Part shown: one piece after another, positions 27,810 through 38,700 of the stretch
Layout of the letters: each line of letters begins with the position of its first letter
Numbering within the stretch: the first letter of the stretch is position 1
NCBI RefSeq assembly: GCF_003590095.1
Contig: NC_039478.1
Span: 744,001 to 808,000, forward strand
DNA: 64,000 nt
DNA from: Trichoplusia ni
Taxonomy: Eukaryota; Arthropoda; Insecta; Lepidoptera; Noctuidae
Direction of reading: 5' to 3'
Notes under the pieces: generated by a model
Database searches by the model: none
What the model saw: only the letters and a program-made list of their open reading frames with translations
Told to the model about the DNA's origin: nothing
Translations under genes and position numbers: made by a program

Positions 27810-28274
27810 ACAGGCTAGTTTAAATTTTTATTACACATAATTGCGCTTTCCGTGTATCTATAAATAATTTGGATATTATTTCCATAATATTCTTAACTCT
27901 ATAAAAATACTGAGCAACGTTGATTTCATACAATGTTTCATTCGATAAGTAGGTACTTAGTAACAACCTTTGACGTGACCACATCCAACATAAGCTAAGT
28001 AAGTACTTAACGAAACACGTCATACATCGTTATAATCTGTGCATATAGTTCAGGAATTACACTATGTGATATACAAATAAATGTATGTACCAAATTAATA
28101 AATTTTACAAAGGGGTCTATAGACCTAGTTGTATAACCAGCCCGAGGCCATTTAACTAAGGTATAGTTGTGTCGTTGATCTTAAGGGAGAACTGAAACAC
28201 TGTGCCACTGTGATAATCTGACTGTCCCTAGTAGTTGGCGGGTAGTGCAGCGACCCAGGTTTCACATGCTTTAC
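27810..28274 (-). other. mirr: Candidate 3' terminal exon / 3' UTR of mirr
   Basis: On the minus strand a good acceptor (ggttgtcgtttgttgcag) ends at 28275. Spliced to the donor at 30273 in exon 5, the junction reads AAA AG+G TAA, so translation stops at once after ...FYKR and this exon would be 3' UTR. A minus-strand AATAAA lies at 27832-27827, giving a terminal exon of about 450 bp with cleavage somewhere near 27810. The exon 5 donor is weak, and exon 5 has its own stop codon three codons later, so an unspliced 3' end within the 30.2-29.4 kb region is an equal alternative. The call rests on splice-site inspection only. Confidence 0.35.
27827..27832 (-). terminator. Possible poly(A) signal AATAAA
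   Basis: The plus strand reads TTTATT, so the minus strand carries AATAAA about 440 bases after the candidate terminal acceptor. The hexamer is common by chance in AT-rich DNA; it is worth noting only because of its distance from that acceptor. Confidence 0.25.
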
Positions 28275-30262
28275 CTGCAACAAACGACAACCAGATTACA
28301 TTTTATGTTCCCTCGCTTACATTCAATAAAATTCATTCGGGTCTCATTCTTAACGGCCGATCATTTCGATTTATTTTGAAACAATAAAAATATCCCTAAA
28401 AAGAATAGCGGTATTTAAATTAACAAAAAAGAAGGTCCATTCTGATAGCTGTTCCGATTCTATCGCGGCGTCGACGGTGCGAGCCCGCCGCCGCGTTCAC
28501 ACATATAAACCGAAAAAGAAAAAATCTAAACCAATCGAGATGAGGTGACGAAACGTTCAGTCTCATTATCTGAGAATTTATTAACGAATCGCTCGGACCG
28601 GAAAACCGAAATGTGAAAGAAATAAAAATTCGACCTCGGCCGCGGTCATCTAAAGTTTGTACGGCGTCAATGAAAAAAGAAGTCAAACAGGTTGTCCGAG
28701 CGACCTGCGACTGAATGAAACGGAGAAGGACCCGAGTCAGGATCGAGAGATAAGAGGAAAGATTAGGGCGTCGAAAAAAACTAAAGCAGCTTTTAATGCG
28801 GAGGTAGTGTTGTGAATGAAGAGGATCCATTGAGATTCCGCGCCCACGCACGCTCGCGGTACGCGCGTTATCGGCGCGCGCTGGACCGCCCGGCTGCCGT
28901 GCGCCCGCTCCGCGCCGCCACGTCGTCGCCGCCACCAGGCACCCTCCACAACGAACAATACTCATTGTACAAACGTATGTTAACGATTTTGTCTTTCCGA
29001 CGATCCCGCCGTGTTATTTAAATTAGTCGTTGTGAATGGAACTAGAGCTGGGAGCGGTCATCTCCTCTGTTCCTTTTACCAAAGCTACAACCAGGTAAGT
29101 ACTTCCTTGAATCGTCACGATCTTACGGAAATATAAAAGCTTCATTATGTTTCCACAAAGCAATTTAAAGTGGGATCGCACTCTGATGTTTAGCGATATC
29201 ACTTAGCAAAATTTTGTTAAACTTAAAACGATGTAGGAATGTTATTTAAGGCGAAAACAAAAACTGTCGATTTGAATCCGTTTTTTTTGGGGCTACTTTA
29301 AAGGAATGCCGCGATAAGGAGTTATTTTCGCGTCAAGGAATTCGAGGGACAAAAAGGCGTGAAAACAAAAATAATACAAAAGGTTTATAGAAGTGAATTT
29401 GTGAGCGTTTGGCTAAAACAAAATTCTTGGCGGTGCCGTCCTGTGCGGCGACGATGGCGACGCGATTTATTGTAATGAGACGCGGATGCCGCTACTTCTT
29501 CTTAGAAAACCTTTGACGACTCTTAGAAATATGTGACACGGGAAATAGCCCACACTGTCTTCACACGACAACTGCCTCTAAAACTGAATCAAACCTGTGT
29601 TCGTATTATACGATTCGATTCTATATGGGATTCTGCTTATGAAGGTAGTATTACAACGAAATCGTAAAGTATGTAAAATGTCGATGAGAGCCTGCGCACT
29701 ATGAGTTTACGTTCTCGTAGAAGGAGCTAATTTGGGCAGGTCAGCGGTAGAGTGTAGGCGTAAGGAACGCTTCGCTCTGACAATGACAAATGACACAAGA
29801 TTGCAATCTCGACGCCCTCGAGTCGCGCGTCGCCCTTCCGCCTTGACTCAACTCCATTGTTTTCAATTACTGACATGACACCCCGGCGCGAGGCTCCGCT
29901 ACTAAACCGCAACTGAGTTTATGGGACTCCGATATCTGCACCACGATCGTCCATTACGTGCGCGACTCGCATTTACATGAGCTCGTTGCGATTTTACCCA
30001 AACGCGACAATCGGAATCAATCAGTAACTCACCGCTAGTTGTGCGCGGTCCACTTTCAGACTGGTGACACGAAACCGTGGGGATGTTGGAGCGAGCTGGA
30101 ATAGGAAACATTCACTCTTTTCACGTGACGTTAGCAACAACTGACACGAGTAAGCCTAAGCCTATACTATACCGACAAAAGAGCGCGCGATAGGGATTAT
30201 ATTACTTCGTTTTAACAGTTATGCTGCATCTATTTCGAAAGTGCACCTACATGGATAAAAAC
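28275..30262 (-). other. Last mirr intron or 3' flank (2 kb)
   Basis: Depending on the unresolved 3' splice, this is either the last intron or DNA beyond the transcript. It includes a CpG-rich block (28,450-28,500 and 28,810-28,960) that opens frames on both strands (181 codons minus, 69 plus). It also has a consensus plus-strand donor (CAG followed by gtaagt) at 29094/29095. I see no protein family match in any frame. Confidence 0.6.
28810..29094 (+). ncRNA. Candidate antisense first exon (speculative)
   Basis: A CpG-rich block is followed on the plus strand by a perfect 5' splice site, ccag followed by gtaagt, at 29094/29095. This arrangement suits the first exon of a non-coding transcript running antisense to mirr. 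I did not identify a partner acceptor, TATA box or initiator, and a match this good is expected about once per window by chance. Confidence 0.15.
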
Positions 30263-30864
30263 TTATATTAACCTTTTATAAAAGGGCTTGAACGCCGCAG
30301 ATCCCTCGTTGTGGTGTGGTTGATTGGGCTGGTGACTGTTGGCAGCATGGTGAGGGTTGTGGTAGGGATCGCGCTGTGGCGATTGCTGGTGCCGCGGAAA
30401 GCAGTAGCCGGAACCACCACCGCTGCCCAGCGGATTGGCGACACTAGGCACCTTCATGTTGGGAGGAGTTTGTGGCGGTGTGTCAGTTTGCACATCGGGG
30501 AAAGACGCCGGGTGCACGCAAGGGTGCTGCCCGCCATATTGCCCCCCGGCAAAGCCTCCGTATCGCCCGTATGAGCCACTAGCTGGACTGGCTGCGGCCG
30601 TGGCTGGCAGCGCGAAGCCGTTCGAACCTCCGTCAGATGGTGCAGCCCGTTCCGGTGGCCCGTAAGCGTGCTGAGGCCACGGTTGAGCCGCGGGTGGCGG
30701 TGTTTTGCATGCCGCAGTATCTGCTAGAGACCATATCTTCGGTTTTGATGCTGGTATCGGCACACCGCAGTCGGAAGAACCCCGTTTTGTCTCTTCTTTG
30801 ATTCCGTAGCCCAGCATCTGATGGTGCATACCCTGCAGCATGTCGTCCCCTTTTCGCTCCTCAT
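30263..30864 (-). CDS. mirr: Iroquois homeobox protein mirror, coding exon 5 (IRO box and C-terminus)
   Basis: The acceptor is tcttttcag before ATGAGG. The split codon G+AT restores Asp, giving HK-DEERKGDD. The exon encodes 199 residues to a TAA at 30265-30263. Around residues 31-57 lies DCGVPIPASKPKIWSLADTA followed by ACKTPPP. This contains the IRO box, the short motif unique to Iroquois proteins. Further on are Gly/Pro/His-rich low-complexity sequence, the motif VQTDTPPQTPPNMKVP, and an end reading AFKPFYKRLI. The methionine upstream of DEERK is intronic (the reading frame runs into the intron by chance) and is not a start. A weak donor (AAAAG followed by gttaat) lies at 30273/30272. If it is used, the last residues would be encoded elsewhere (see the candidate terminal exon), giving FYKR instead of FYKRLI. 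The linker from homeodomain to IRO box is about 72 residues, shorter than I recall for fly mirror. Confidence 0.94.
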
Positions 30865-33800
30865 CTGAAAAGATTATCATATTCATTGATCACATTTTAT
30901 GTCCGACTGGCAATAAACGCGTAAGTGCACGTTATTGCAATCAGATTAGTCGCAATAGCCGAGACCGTAACTAACTCAACAACAATAAAGAGGGCTTAAA
31001 TGCTCCCAAAAATCGATAAGTTGCGGATTGAATCCTCGACGTGACCGTTACAAGTGGAACGTAAGTTTTAGCTAGTAAGACGCAGATCTCCCGGCTCCCT
31101 TTAGAAAAGTCGTGTGAAAATACGTTAGGCGTGCAGTGACCCATTCGTTAAGTGGTTATCCGATTAGCGAAGTGAAAATACCACTTTGGGGCGCGACTCC
31201 CCCGCCGCGGGCGCTGCCGCCGATCCCTTTCGTATTAAGGCGAGCATTTATTTCGCATTTCCCGGCGCGCCCCGCGGCACCGCATTCTCTGCCACGGAAT
31301 GTGCGCGCGACACAATTAACGGTCAACCCCGCTTTTTGCTTTTCTTAACCTTTTCATGATTTATGATTAATCCTTATGTCTTTGTCCTCAACATACCCGT
31401 ATATTATTTACTTCACCTTTCCTTTTAGGTTCTAAAGAATTTTATATTCTTAGGGGTCTCAAAAGGATTATGATTATAAAAGTGTAATAAAATTAATCCG
31501 AAAATCATTCTTGCTTGAAAATTTTATGTTATTGTACAATTACACAAAAATGTTTATTCAGCGAATTTTATAAGGCTCTAAGTATTATCATAATGCCATT
31601 TTCTGTTGTAAAGTGGCTTTCGGCAAGCGCGGAGGCGGGTTCGGGCCACTAATGAAATTCAGAGGCCCCGCGAGCGCGCGGAGGGCCCTGGCAGGGGGGG
31701 GGAGCGGGGCTCGCGGGGTGACGCGACCGCTCGACTTCATTCTCTTTATTCCATTTAATGCTGACTGCTCCTAGCTTTTAAGAGGGGTTATCCGCGTTGC
31801 CCTTCACTAGGGATAAATAGGGATGCCACTGATACTCCGCGCGAAGATATTTATCCGGCAAATTGTTTTAATTTTCATTGTATTAATCTAATAAAGGCCC
31901 ACAACGGCGGGAGATAAGCGAGCAATGGATGTAGTAATGTTTTATTTTAACAATACGTTTAATGTATCCATCAGGTAATTCTGAACAAATTAAGAAGTTT
32001 AAGGAAATTTTAAAGGATACGGTTTAGTCATTATACTACCTATTCAATTAAAATATCTGAGTATAAGTATTACGATTCCTATGATATTTGACTAATCAAC
32101 AGGTGGAAATAGTAAGTAAATAATATCTTAAATAATTAACTGCGCTCTTAAACTCGGGATTACGTTCATGGAAATGTGTTAGAGGTTTTAATTAAATAAC
32201 AGAACCATAAACAAGGTGTTCTTTAATTAATGTACTGAAGGAAATCCGCCACTTATATTTACTGTTCGTGTCTTGTTTGTATATGTCGATACACTAGGAT
32301 ACTAGTCAAAAGCCTATGAGCGAGACAGAAGATTCACTTGAAAAACTTAATCTTAATGGTAAAACTATTTGAGATGTCGTAAGTGTTGAGATTGTATTGT
32401 CACTATTGTGAGATTACCTCGATTGCAAAGTGGAACTCCTACACTATAGTCACTTAACACTGAGTCGTTTACCCTTCAGTATGCTTTAGCTACATTGAGG
32501 GCAAGTAAGACTTAATAAGACCCCGTCTTGGCCGCTCTAGGCGCCGTACAGCCCTTCACACCCCATGTATCCACTTAAGAAAACCCCTTGTTTAGGGTGT
32601 AATAATTCGTCTAGGATTTGTTTGTTTCAATATTGAATTACTCTTCTGGGAAACTTGCGTTGAAGTTCTTTTTCCAAATACAATCCTTGATATTTTATGC
32701 AAACGACATGTATGATATATGTGAATAATGGTAGTAGAAGTATGTCGTGTATCACTGGAAGTGTGTAAGAGTGGCTGGCGCTAAGTGGCTGCACCCCGCT
32801 GCAGCCCTGCACTCAACAGCTGAGGTCAGTGCAATTTATTGTTGGTCGCGGTCCTCCCCGGCGCGCGGCGCGGCGGCGTGCGGCGCGCCCTGCCGATGCC
32901 GTCGCTCACTTGTTTGTTACTTCTACTCGTTTTCCATTAACGCGCGTCGGATTAATATTTTGTTTGCAATGCGTGCGCTCACGACAAAAATTAACATTTA
33001 TTGGTGGGGTCCGAAAATGAAGCTTTTATTCATGAGTGGCTTAGCTCCGGATAGTTCTGTGTGTTTGTTTGCCGACGACGGTCTAGGGATCGCGTGTGAA
33101 AGCTTTTATATTGGCTTTGTTTGCCGTGACTTAAAATGATATATTACATGTCGCTAACATTGACGTTTTTGTAAAAGAATGGTTATGCACGTTAGTGAGA
33201 AATATTATGGTTTGTTTGCGATCTGGCTTTAGGATTAGTTAAATCGGAAAGTTGTTTAGTTAAGTGTTAATCTTGTGATGCCCGCTTTTTGATTAGAGAT
33301 TCATTCTCACGATCACGAAACTTTACTTTGTGGTCACGCAGGTTTTACATATTTATGATGCGTTTTTGAATGCGCCGTCACTCACGCGACTCTTGGGATT
33401 CGGCGGTAGATAAACGGCATTTTACTATTTTATTGGATCGCCGACGTTAATTGGAGAAACCTTCTTTTACGAATGGAATCGAGTTTTAAGTTCGTAACTA
33501 TGTTATTCATTACTTTTATTAGAATGAACATACCATTAAGACTTTAAGCACATAATTAATTGTCGGTACATTTTTTTATGTCGATAAATTTAAATAAAAT
33601 AATATTTTATTATTTCCAACTTTTATTTTACACATCAGTCAGATTATTTTAATCGTAGGAGAGAAAATATGTAATGTTATAAGGGGGCACCCTAGCATAG
33701 CGCCGTACGCGGCGTCGCGTGAAAGTCGCCGCGGGGGCGCGTGTCTGTAATCCTGCAGACAATGCACAGCGTCTTGCGCTTTTTTTGTCGCAACCCACGG

Positions 33801-35423
33801 GGTTGCTCAGATTGCGTTGATGACTAGACGTTACGCTGACAGTAAACAAGAGCGTTGTTTTTTTATACTCCTAAAAGTTCCTTCATCGTCCCCATAAATT
33901 TGTTAAGTTTAAAAGTAAAACAGTCAAAAATGTTTGAGTGCTTTTTGTGAACTTAATCTTTTATATGTTGATTAATGCATATTTTTAAGTACGTACTTGA
34001 AGTATTAGGAATTATATTGAATTGAACGAATTAGCAATGTTTAGAATTTGTAATATTAAACCCTCTAATTCTTGATTTCATTTCAAAACACTTCACAACT
34101 TGATGTAATATATTGTCAACAAACTACAATTCACGATTAGTTCCATCAGTTTCAGATCCGCGCACACTTCTGTCATACATCTTAACATTTTTATGAATAG
34201 TGCGCTGCGGCAGCGAGTGGTCCATTCACTCCGCGTTATACACCGCGAATTAAGTACACTTATGTCGCAACAATAGTGGGCTTCATTACTCGAGCGTATG
34301 CTGGCGTTATGCGTGACGCCCTCGCACCTCCATTAGCGACGCGAACTTCGCTATGAAAACACTCGTGTTGGAAGCCATCTTTATTGTAACAATGCCTACT
34401 TATAATTTATGTTGTTGACAAGCGCCGCTAACTGCCGCCCAGCCAGTTCTCACGCACCGTGTCCAATACGTATCTGGATTTTATTATTGCACTCACGCTA
34501 TTTTTACAAGTGCAAGCTTCATGTTTTGTTGTTTTTATACCATTAATATCTGTAGATATACCAACCTATGGTGCTCGTACCTTGTATACTAGATCTCCAT
34601 TTGATATTTTTAACTTAGTAATATAGGCCTATATCTCTAAGTCAAAAACACCGAATGAAGTTCAACATCTAAACAAACATCAGAACAGGAGAGCCTTTCA
34701 ACCGATCGGTAGGTATACATTATAAATCCCCAAAACCTTACTTACTTACGTTCCAGCGAAATATCCTCATAAAAGAAACGATCCACGAACTCGACAAATC
34801 CTTTGGCAAGAACATGAAGTAGGGCAGATCGTCAGACAAGCTGAACGCGACCTCCGAGCATCGGCCCGTTGTAGCGACGAACGGAAGACGCGTTATATGA
34901 AATTTGGGCCCGGGCGCCGCCCACTTTACTACGAATAGGAAATCCGGTAGCGAGGAGCGGTTACGCACAGTTACACGCCTGAGACCTCCCCCTGGCCGCA
35001 CGCCCCTCCGACCCCTCGCCTCCTCTCGAGCTCGCACACCCTCTGGCCCGCAGACGCGTTATGCCAATTCACTCAGCGATTTATACACCGACAAAATTAA
35101 AGCAATTTTAAACGGTTAACAACACCGGCACAATTTGTACATGAAATACACGCACTACTCACAGTTCAAGGGTAATTAGTGAATTATAGGTAAATTATAC
35201 AATCGCAGGTGCTTATCGTCAAGAAACACAACACAATACATTATACACGACAAAACAACATTTCGCAGGGCAAACGGAAATAGAAAAACAATATTTCAAC
35301 ATACAGAGAGACAGGAAAAGTTTGGGATTTTAATACAACAACCAACAGTCAACTGCGTTAAGACGGAACTGTATAATAATTCAATTGACTATTGGATGTT
35401 GTGTTATATCAAACTCTACGAAC
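30865..35423 (-). other. mirr intron between exons 4 and 5 (4.6 kb)
   Basis: This is a GT-AG intron with no recognisable coding sequence. It contains CpG-rich islets at about 31,185-31,330, 31,640-31,740 (with a long G run), 32,850-32,910 and 34,860-35,060. The last of these overlaps a 99-codon minus-strand open frame that ends at a strong minus-strand donor (TGGAAC followed by gtaagtaag at 34749). Joining that frame to exon 5 breaks the IRO-box reading frame, so it is not a coding exon of this protein. An untranslated alternative first exon remains possible. Confidence 0.8.
31640..31740 (+). other. GC-rich islet with a G-quadruplex-like run
   Basis: Four G runs in close order (a nine-G run, then GGGG, then GGGG, with GGG upstream) lie in a CpG-rich islet inside the intron between exons 4 and 5. 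On the transcribed (minus) strand this is a C-rich tract, so the quadruplex would form on the non-template side of a plus-strand transcript or in DNA. Function unknown. Confidence 0.5.
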
Positions 35424-35740
35424 CTTTGTGAGTTTTAATTTTCTCCTCCTGGTCGTCCTTGTCCTTCTCCTCGTCGGATAGCATCGTGTCGTCATCATCA
35501 TCTGTCTTATTCTTCGGCTCCCACGTCATCTTGTTCTCCTTCTTGAGGCGGCGACGCGCGTTCGCGAACCACGTCGACACCTGCGTCAGCGTCATCTTCG
35601 TGATGATCGCCAACATGATCTTCTCGCCCTTCGTGGGGTACGGGTTCTTCTTGTGTTCGTTCAGCCATGCCTTCAATGTCGCCGTTGACTCCCGAGTCGC
35701 ATTTTTTCTTCTGGCGGCTAAATCGTACCCAGCTCCGTAT
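35424..35740 (-). CDS. mirr: Iroquois homeobox protein mirror, coding exon 4 (TALE homeodomain)
   Basis: This exon encodes 105 full residues flanked by split codons (phase 2 in, phase 1 out). The acceptor gtcgacag precedes ATACGG; the donor is CACAAAG followed by gttcgt. Residues about 9-73 form the complete Iroquois homeodomain. ARRKNATRES starts it, and the TALE three-residue loop extension lies in KKNPYPTKGEK. The recognition helix reads VSTWFANARRRLKKEN, with the invariant W, F, N and R residues and the Ala at homeodomain position 50 typical of Iroquois proteins. An acidic tail follows (TDDDDDTMLSDEEKDKDD), also usual for the family. The product should be a nuclear sequence-specific transcription factor; family members bind ACAnnTGT-like sites and pattern dorsal ectoderm, eye, wing and sensory territories. 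The wording PKNKTDDDDD followed by MLSDEE leans to mirror over araucan. Confidence 0.97.
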
Positions 35741-38700
35741 CTGTCGACAAACATGTTTATACTTACATATGCCTAGTGGGTAATACGCTTCCGACCTTAG
35801 CAGAGCTATAAAACTTTCGCAGTAACCCTGGAGAAGACACTGGGAAATGGACTAAGGTAACGTGTTCGTGAGTGACAGTTCCATACTTTACTTTTATTAC
35901 CATTTATGATGTTATAAATTAGGTTATGATATGCAAGTTTTTCTTTGTAACAATACCTACCTCAATTACGTATACCAAAACGATAAACAACGTTCGTGTA
36001 ATACATTTGAACAAATAAATCTATAACATAACGAGAAGTTTCAGTACAACACGTATATTTCAGTTAGTTACATCGTCCATGCGTCGGATCGTTTACAGCG
36101 AGCAATAAAGTGGCTTTTAAATTCGTAGCAGATAGGCATTTTATTTGAGGCAATAGATTTCTCGTAACGGCAGCAAAAATAAAGCTATCGTGGCACAGAG
36201 CGACATTCTGTACACTTTTTAGGGCCTACGGTCCCATTTGCATCCGCATTCTGAACGTAATTGTGGCTTCCCCCCGGCGCTGCCAGCATTCGTACCTGAC
36301 TTCGATTTTCTTGCCGACATGACAAAGGCGCGGTCTGAGGGGCCCAATAAATAGGTTTCGCGCGTGAAAATAGTTAAAAATGGTCCCGTGGCGCCTGATA
36401 TTCAAGCAAATTGAGATGTTGAGCACCGCGCTTAAGGTCTACTATCGAAAACTTTGTTGTGATTTTTGCCTACGTGTTATGCATGACGCGAATAAGATTT
36501 GCAAAATTGACAGCGTTTGTTCTTTTGTTTGCAATATTGCTCGAATTGATTTAGCTTGTTTGATAGACGTGATGCGTCACAATACAAATTTCATGAAACT
36601 TGTTAAGTTTGAGCACTTGTGGATAACATATAAGCCGAACCAAACGTAACTAGTTTTATTTTTAGCTGTTTATGATCGCGTCGTGAAGACCTTGTTCTTG
36701 AACGAAAGTCATCGAAGTAGAAGGCGGGCCGTTGCATCTCGGATGCAATTGCAAGGCGGTGCAGCGCAGGCGTGGGCAGCGTGGGCGTACTCACCACCAA
36801 TCGATCGCGACGCCATCTTGCCCACCGGACATCACCGGTGCTAGTCGCCGAACGACCGCCGGCCGGCGACACAGTCCTCGCGCGCCGACCGCCGGTGCTT
36901 TTATTTAAACTACACCGATGCGACTTTAAAAACTTTTCGGATCAATTTATGGAAATCGCCGTATATGTACGTATCGTATGTATTTTCGTATAAAACTTGA
37001 ATCCCGTTTTATTAATACAAGTGTCAAACGCGCGTCTTCACAAAGCCTCTGAAACCAAACCGCATTAGTTTGAACACGAATAAGCTCTTCAGAAATCTAC
37101 GGCGGTTAGTGACGACAGCGTGGGTTAGGAAAAACAGCGCTTTATTGCTTTTGGTTTTATTGATTCTACAAGTCCCAGTTCGGTTTACAGCACTGAAGCT
37201 GCTGCAAGGGTAGAATCCTTTAAGCTTTGTTAATTAATTTAGACAGTCCACTTACTCCGCGCGCCCGCCCTGTGAGAACACATGCACTCGGCTCCGAGAA
37301 TGTTAATACTTTCATGGGCGGAAATACTTTGTATCTTTGTTAATTTGGGGACGCAAACATTAAACCGATGGTCGAGGTTTGAATAATGTTCCATATTCGT
37401 GCTCTGAACAAATGTGTGGATTAATTCTCTAAGACGTTTCCTGTGTGTTGACTTTTAAGAATATTTACATGTATGTAACTTTTGGTTGAAAACTATGAAT
37501 CACTTTGATCTGTAATTTTAAGCTCTACATTTTTAAGTCCAGAATATGTAACAAACTTCGAAATACCATACATCTTTGATATCATAAAGTTATTTATGAA
37601 AAACTTTGCTTAGAGATAGTACCAAAACTTCCAATAGAATAATGTGTGTATGGTAGGTCACCCCGGGCCGACGAGGCGCTGTGTTGGGCGGGCGCTTACA
37701 ACCGTTGCTACATATTTGCGCTTGCCGAGTATTCAATTCGCGGTATCGAAGGTTTACGATCTACCCGCTTGGGGGAATTGCGGGCTCTACGTGCCCTCCC
37801 CCGTAAACCGTACATCTATGTACGAATGTACATAAGTAATACCCCCCGTGGTAGGGGAGGCTTGACTCGTATTAGAATTAGGATTCGTAACTCAAGTGCT
37901 ACTCGAATACGCGTTTTAGGAACTGTTTGTTGCGCTCATTTTGACAGCAAGTGGCCTAATCTACCTTTGTACTTGCTATTTCGATTTTCGTTAACTTTTA
38001 CATGTTATTCTTGAACAAAAAAATCGAAAATGAATTCTGCTAAAACGCAACGAGTATGTTATACGTTACTTGTTGCATGTAACATGATGTGTTCAACATA
38101 ATTACCTATCTTGTTGCCTTTTATCTATACCTACATACCTACTTCGTCATAATTATACTACAATAGGAATTAAGGCAAATTGTACAACTTGGTACAACAG
38201 ATATCTAATTAGTAATACAATGTAGATGGATCGATATACTTAAAGTTTATTGATAATACCGACAAAACACGTGTAATAAAAGAGTTGACTTTTTGATTGT
38301 CAAATGAGTCAAGGACGGGTTTCATTTTATTTCATTTGAAATAATCAATAAATTTTCGATGATTTTTAAAAACGGCATGGCTTAAAAAATATAGCTACTC
38401 AATACTGTCTGAAAAAGGTTAATTACCTATTTCAATTTTTAGAAGTTATCTAAAGATCAGGAAATACTATTCTTTTTTAACATATTTATACCTGTTGTTC
38501 TTGATAAATAATATAAATATTAAAAAAAAATATGCATTAGATATTATTTTGTGTGCAAATTAGTACTTAACACTATGTTATACTTAAACTTCAATGTTTT
38601 AATAAGTTTTGATGAATATGTAAGCCGTCAATACTATGTCCATAGCAAGAATATTTCATAACGGATGTGAGAGTGTCAATCATATTTTTATTCTGTGGTA

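Noticed and set aside
28420..28965. 181-codon minus-strand open frame, the second longest in the window
   Set aside because: It spans CpG-rich sequence that is open on both strands, shows no domain or signal, and lies in the last intron or 3' flank of mirr. Composition explains it.
30311..30665. Plus-strand frames of 76-87 codons over exon 5
   Set aside because: Antisense shadows of the IRO-box exon.
35459..35776. Plus-strand 105-codon frame over the homeobox exon
   Set aside because: Antisense shadow of the homeodomain exon.
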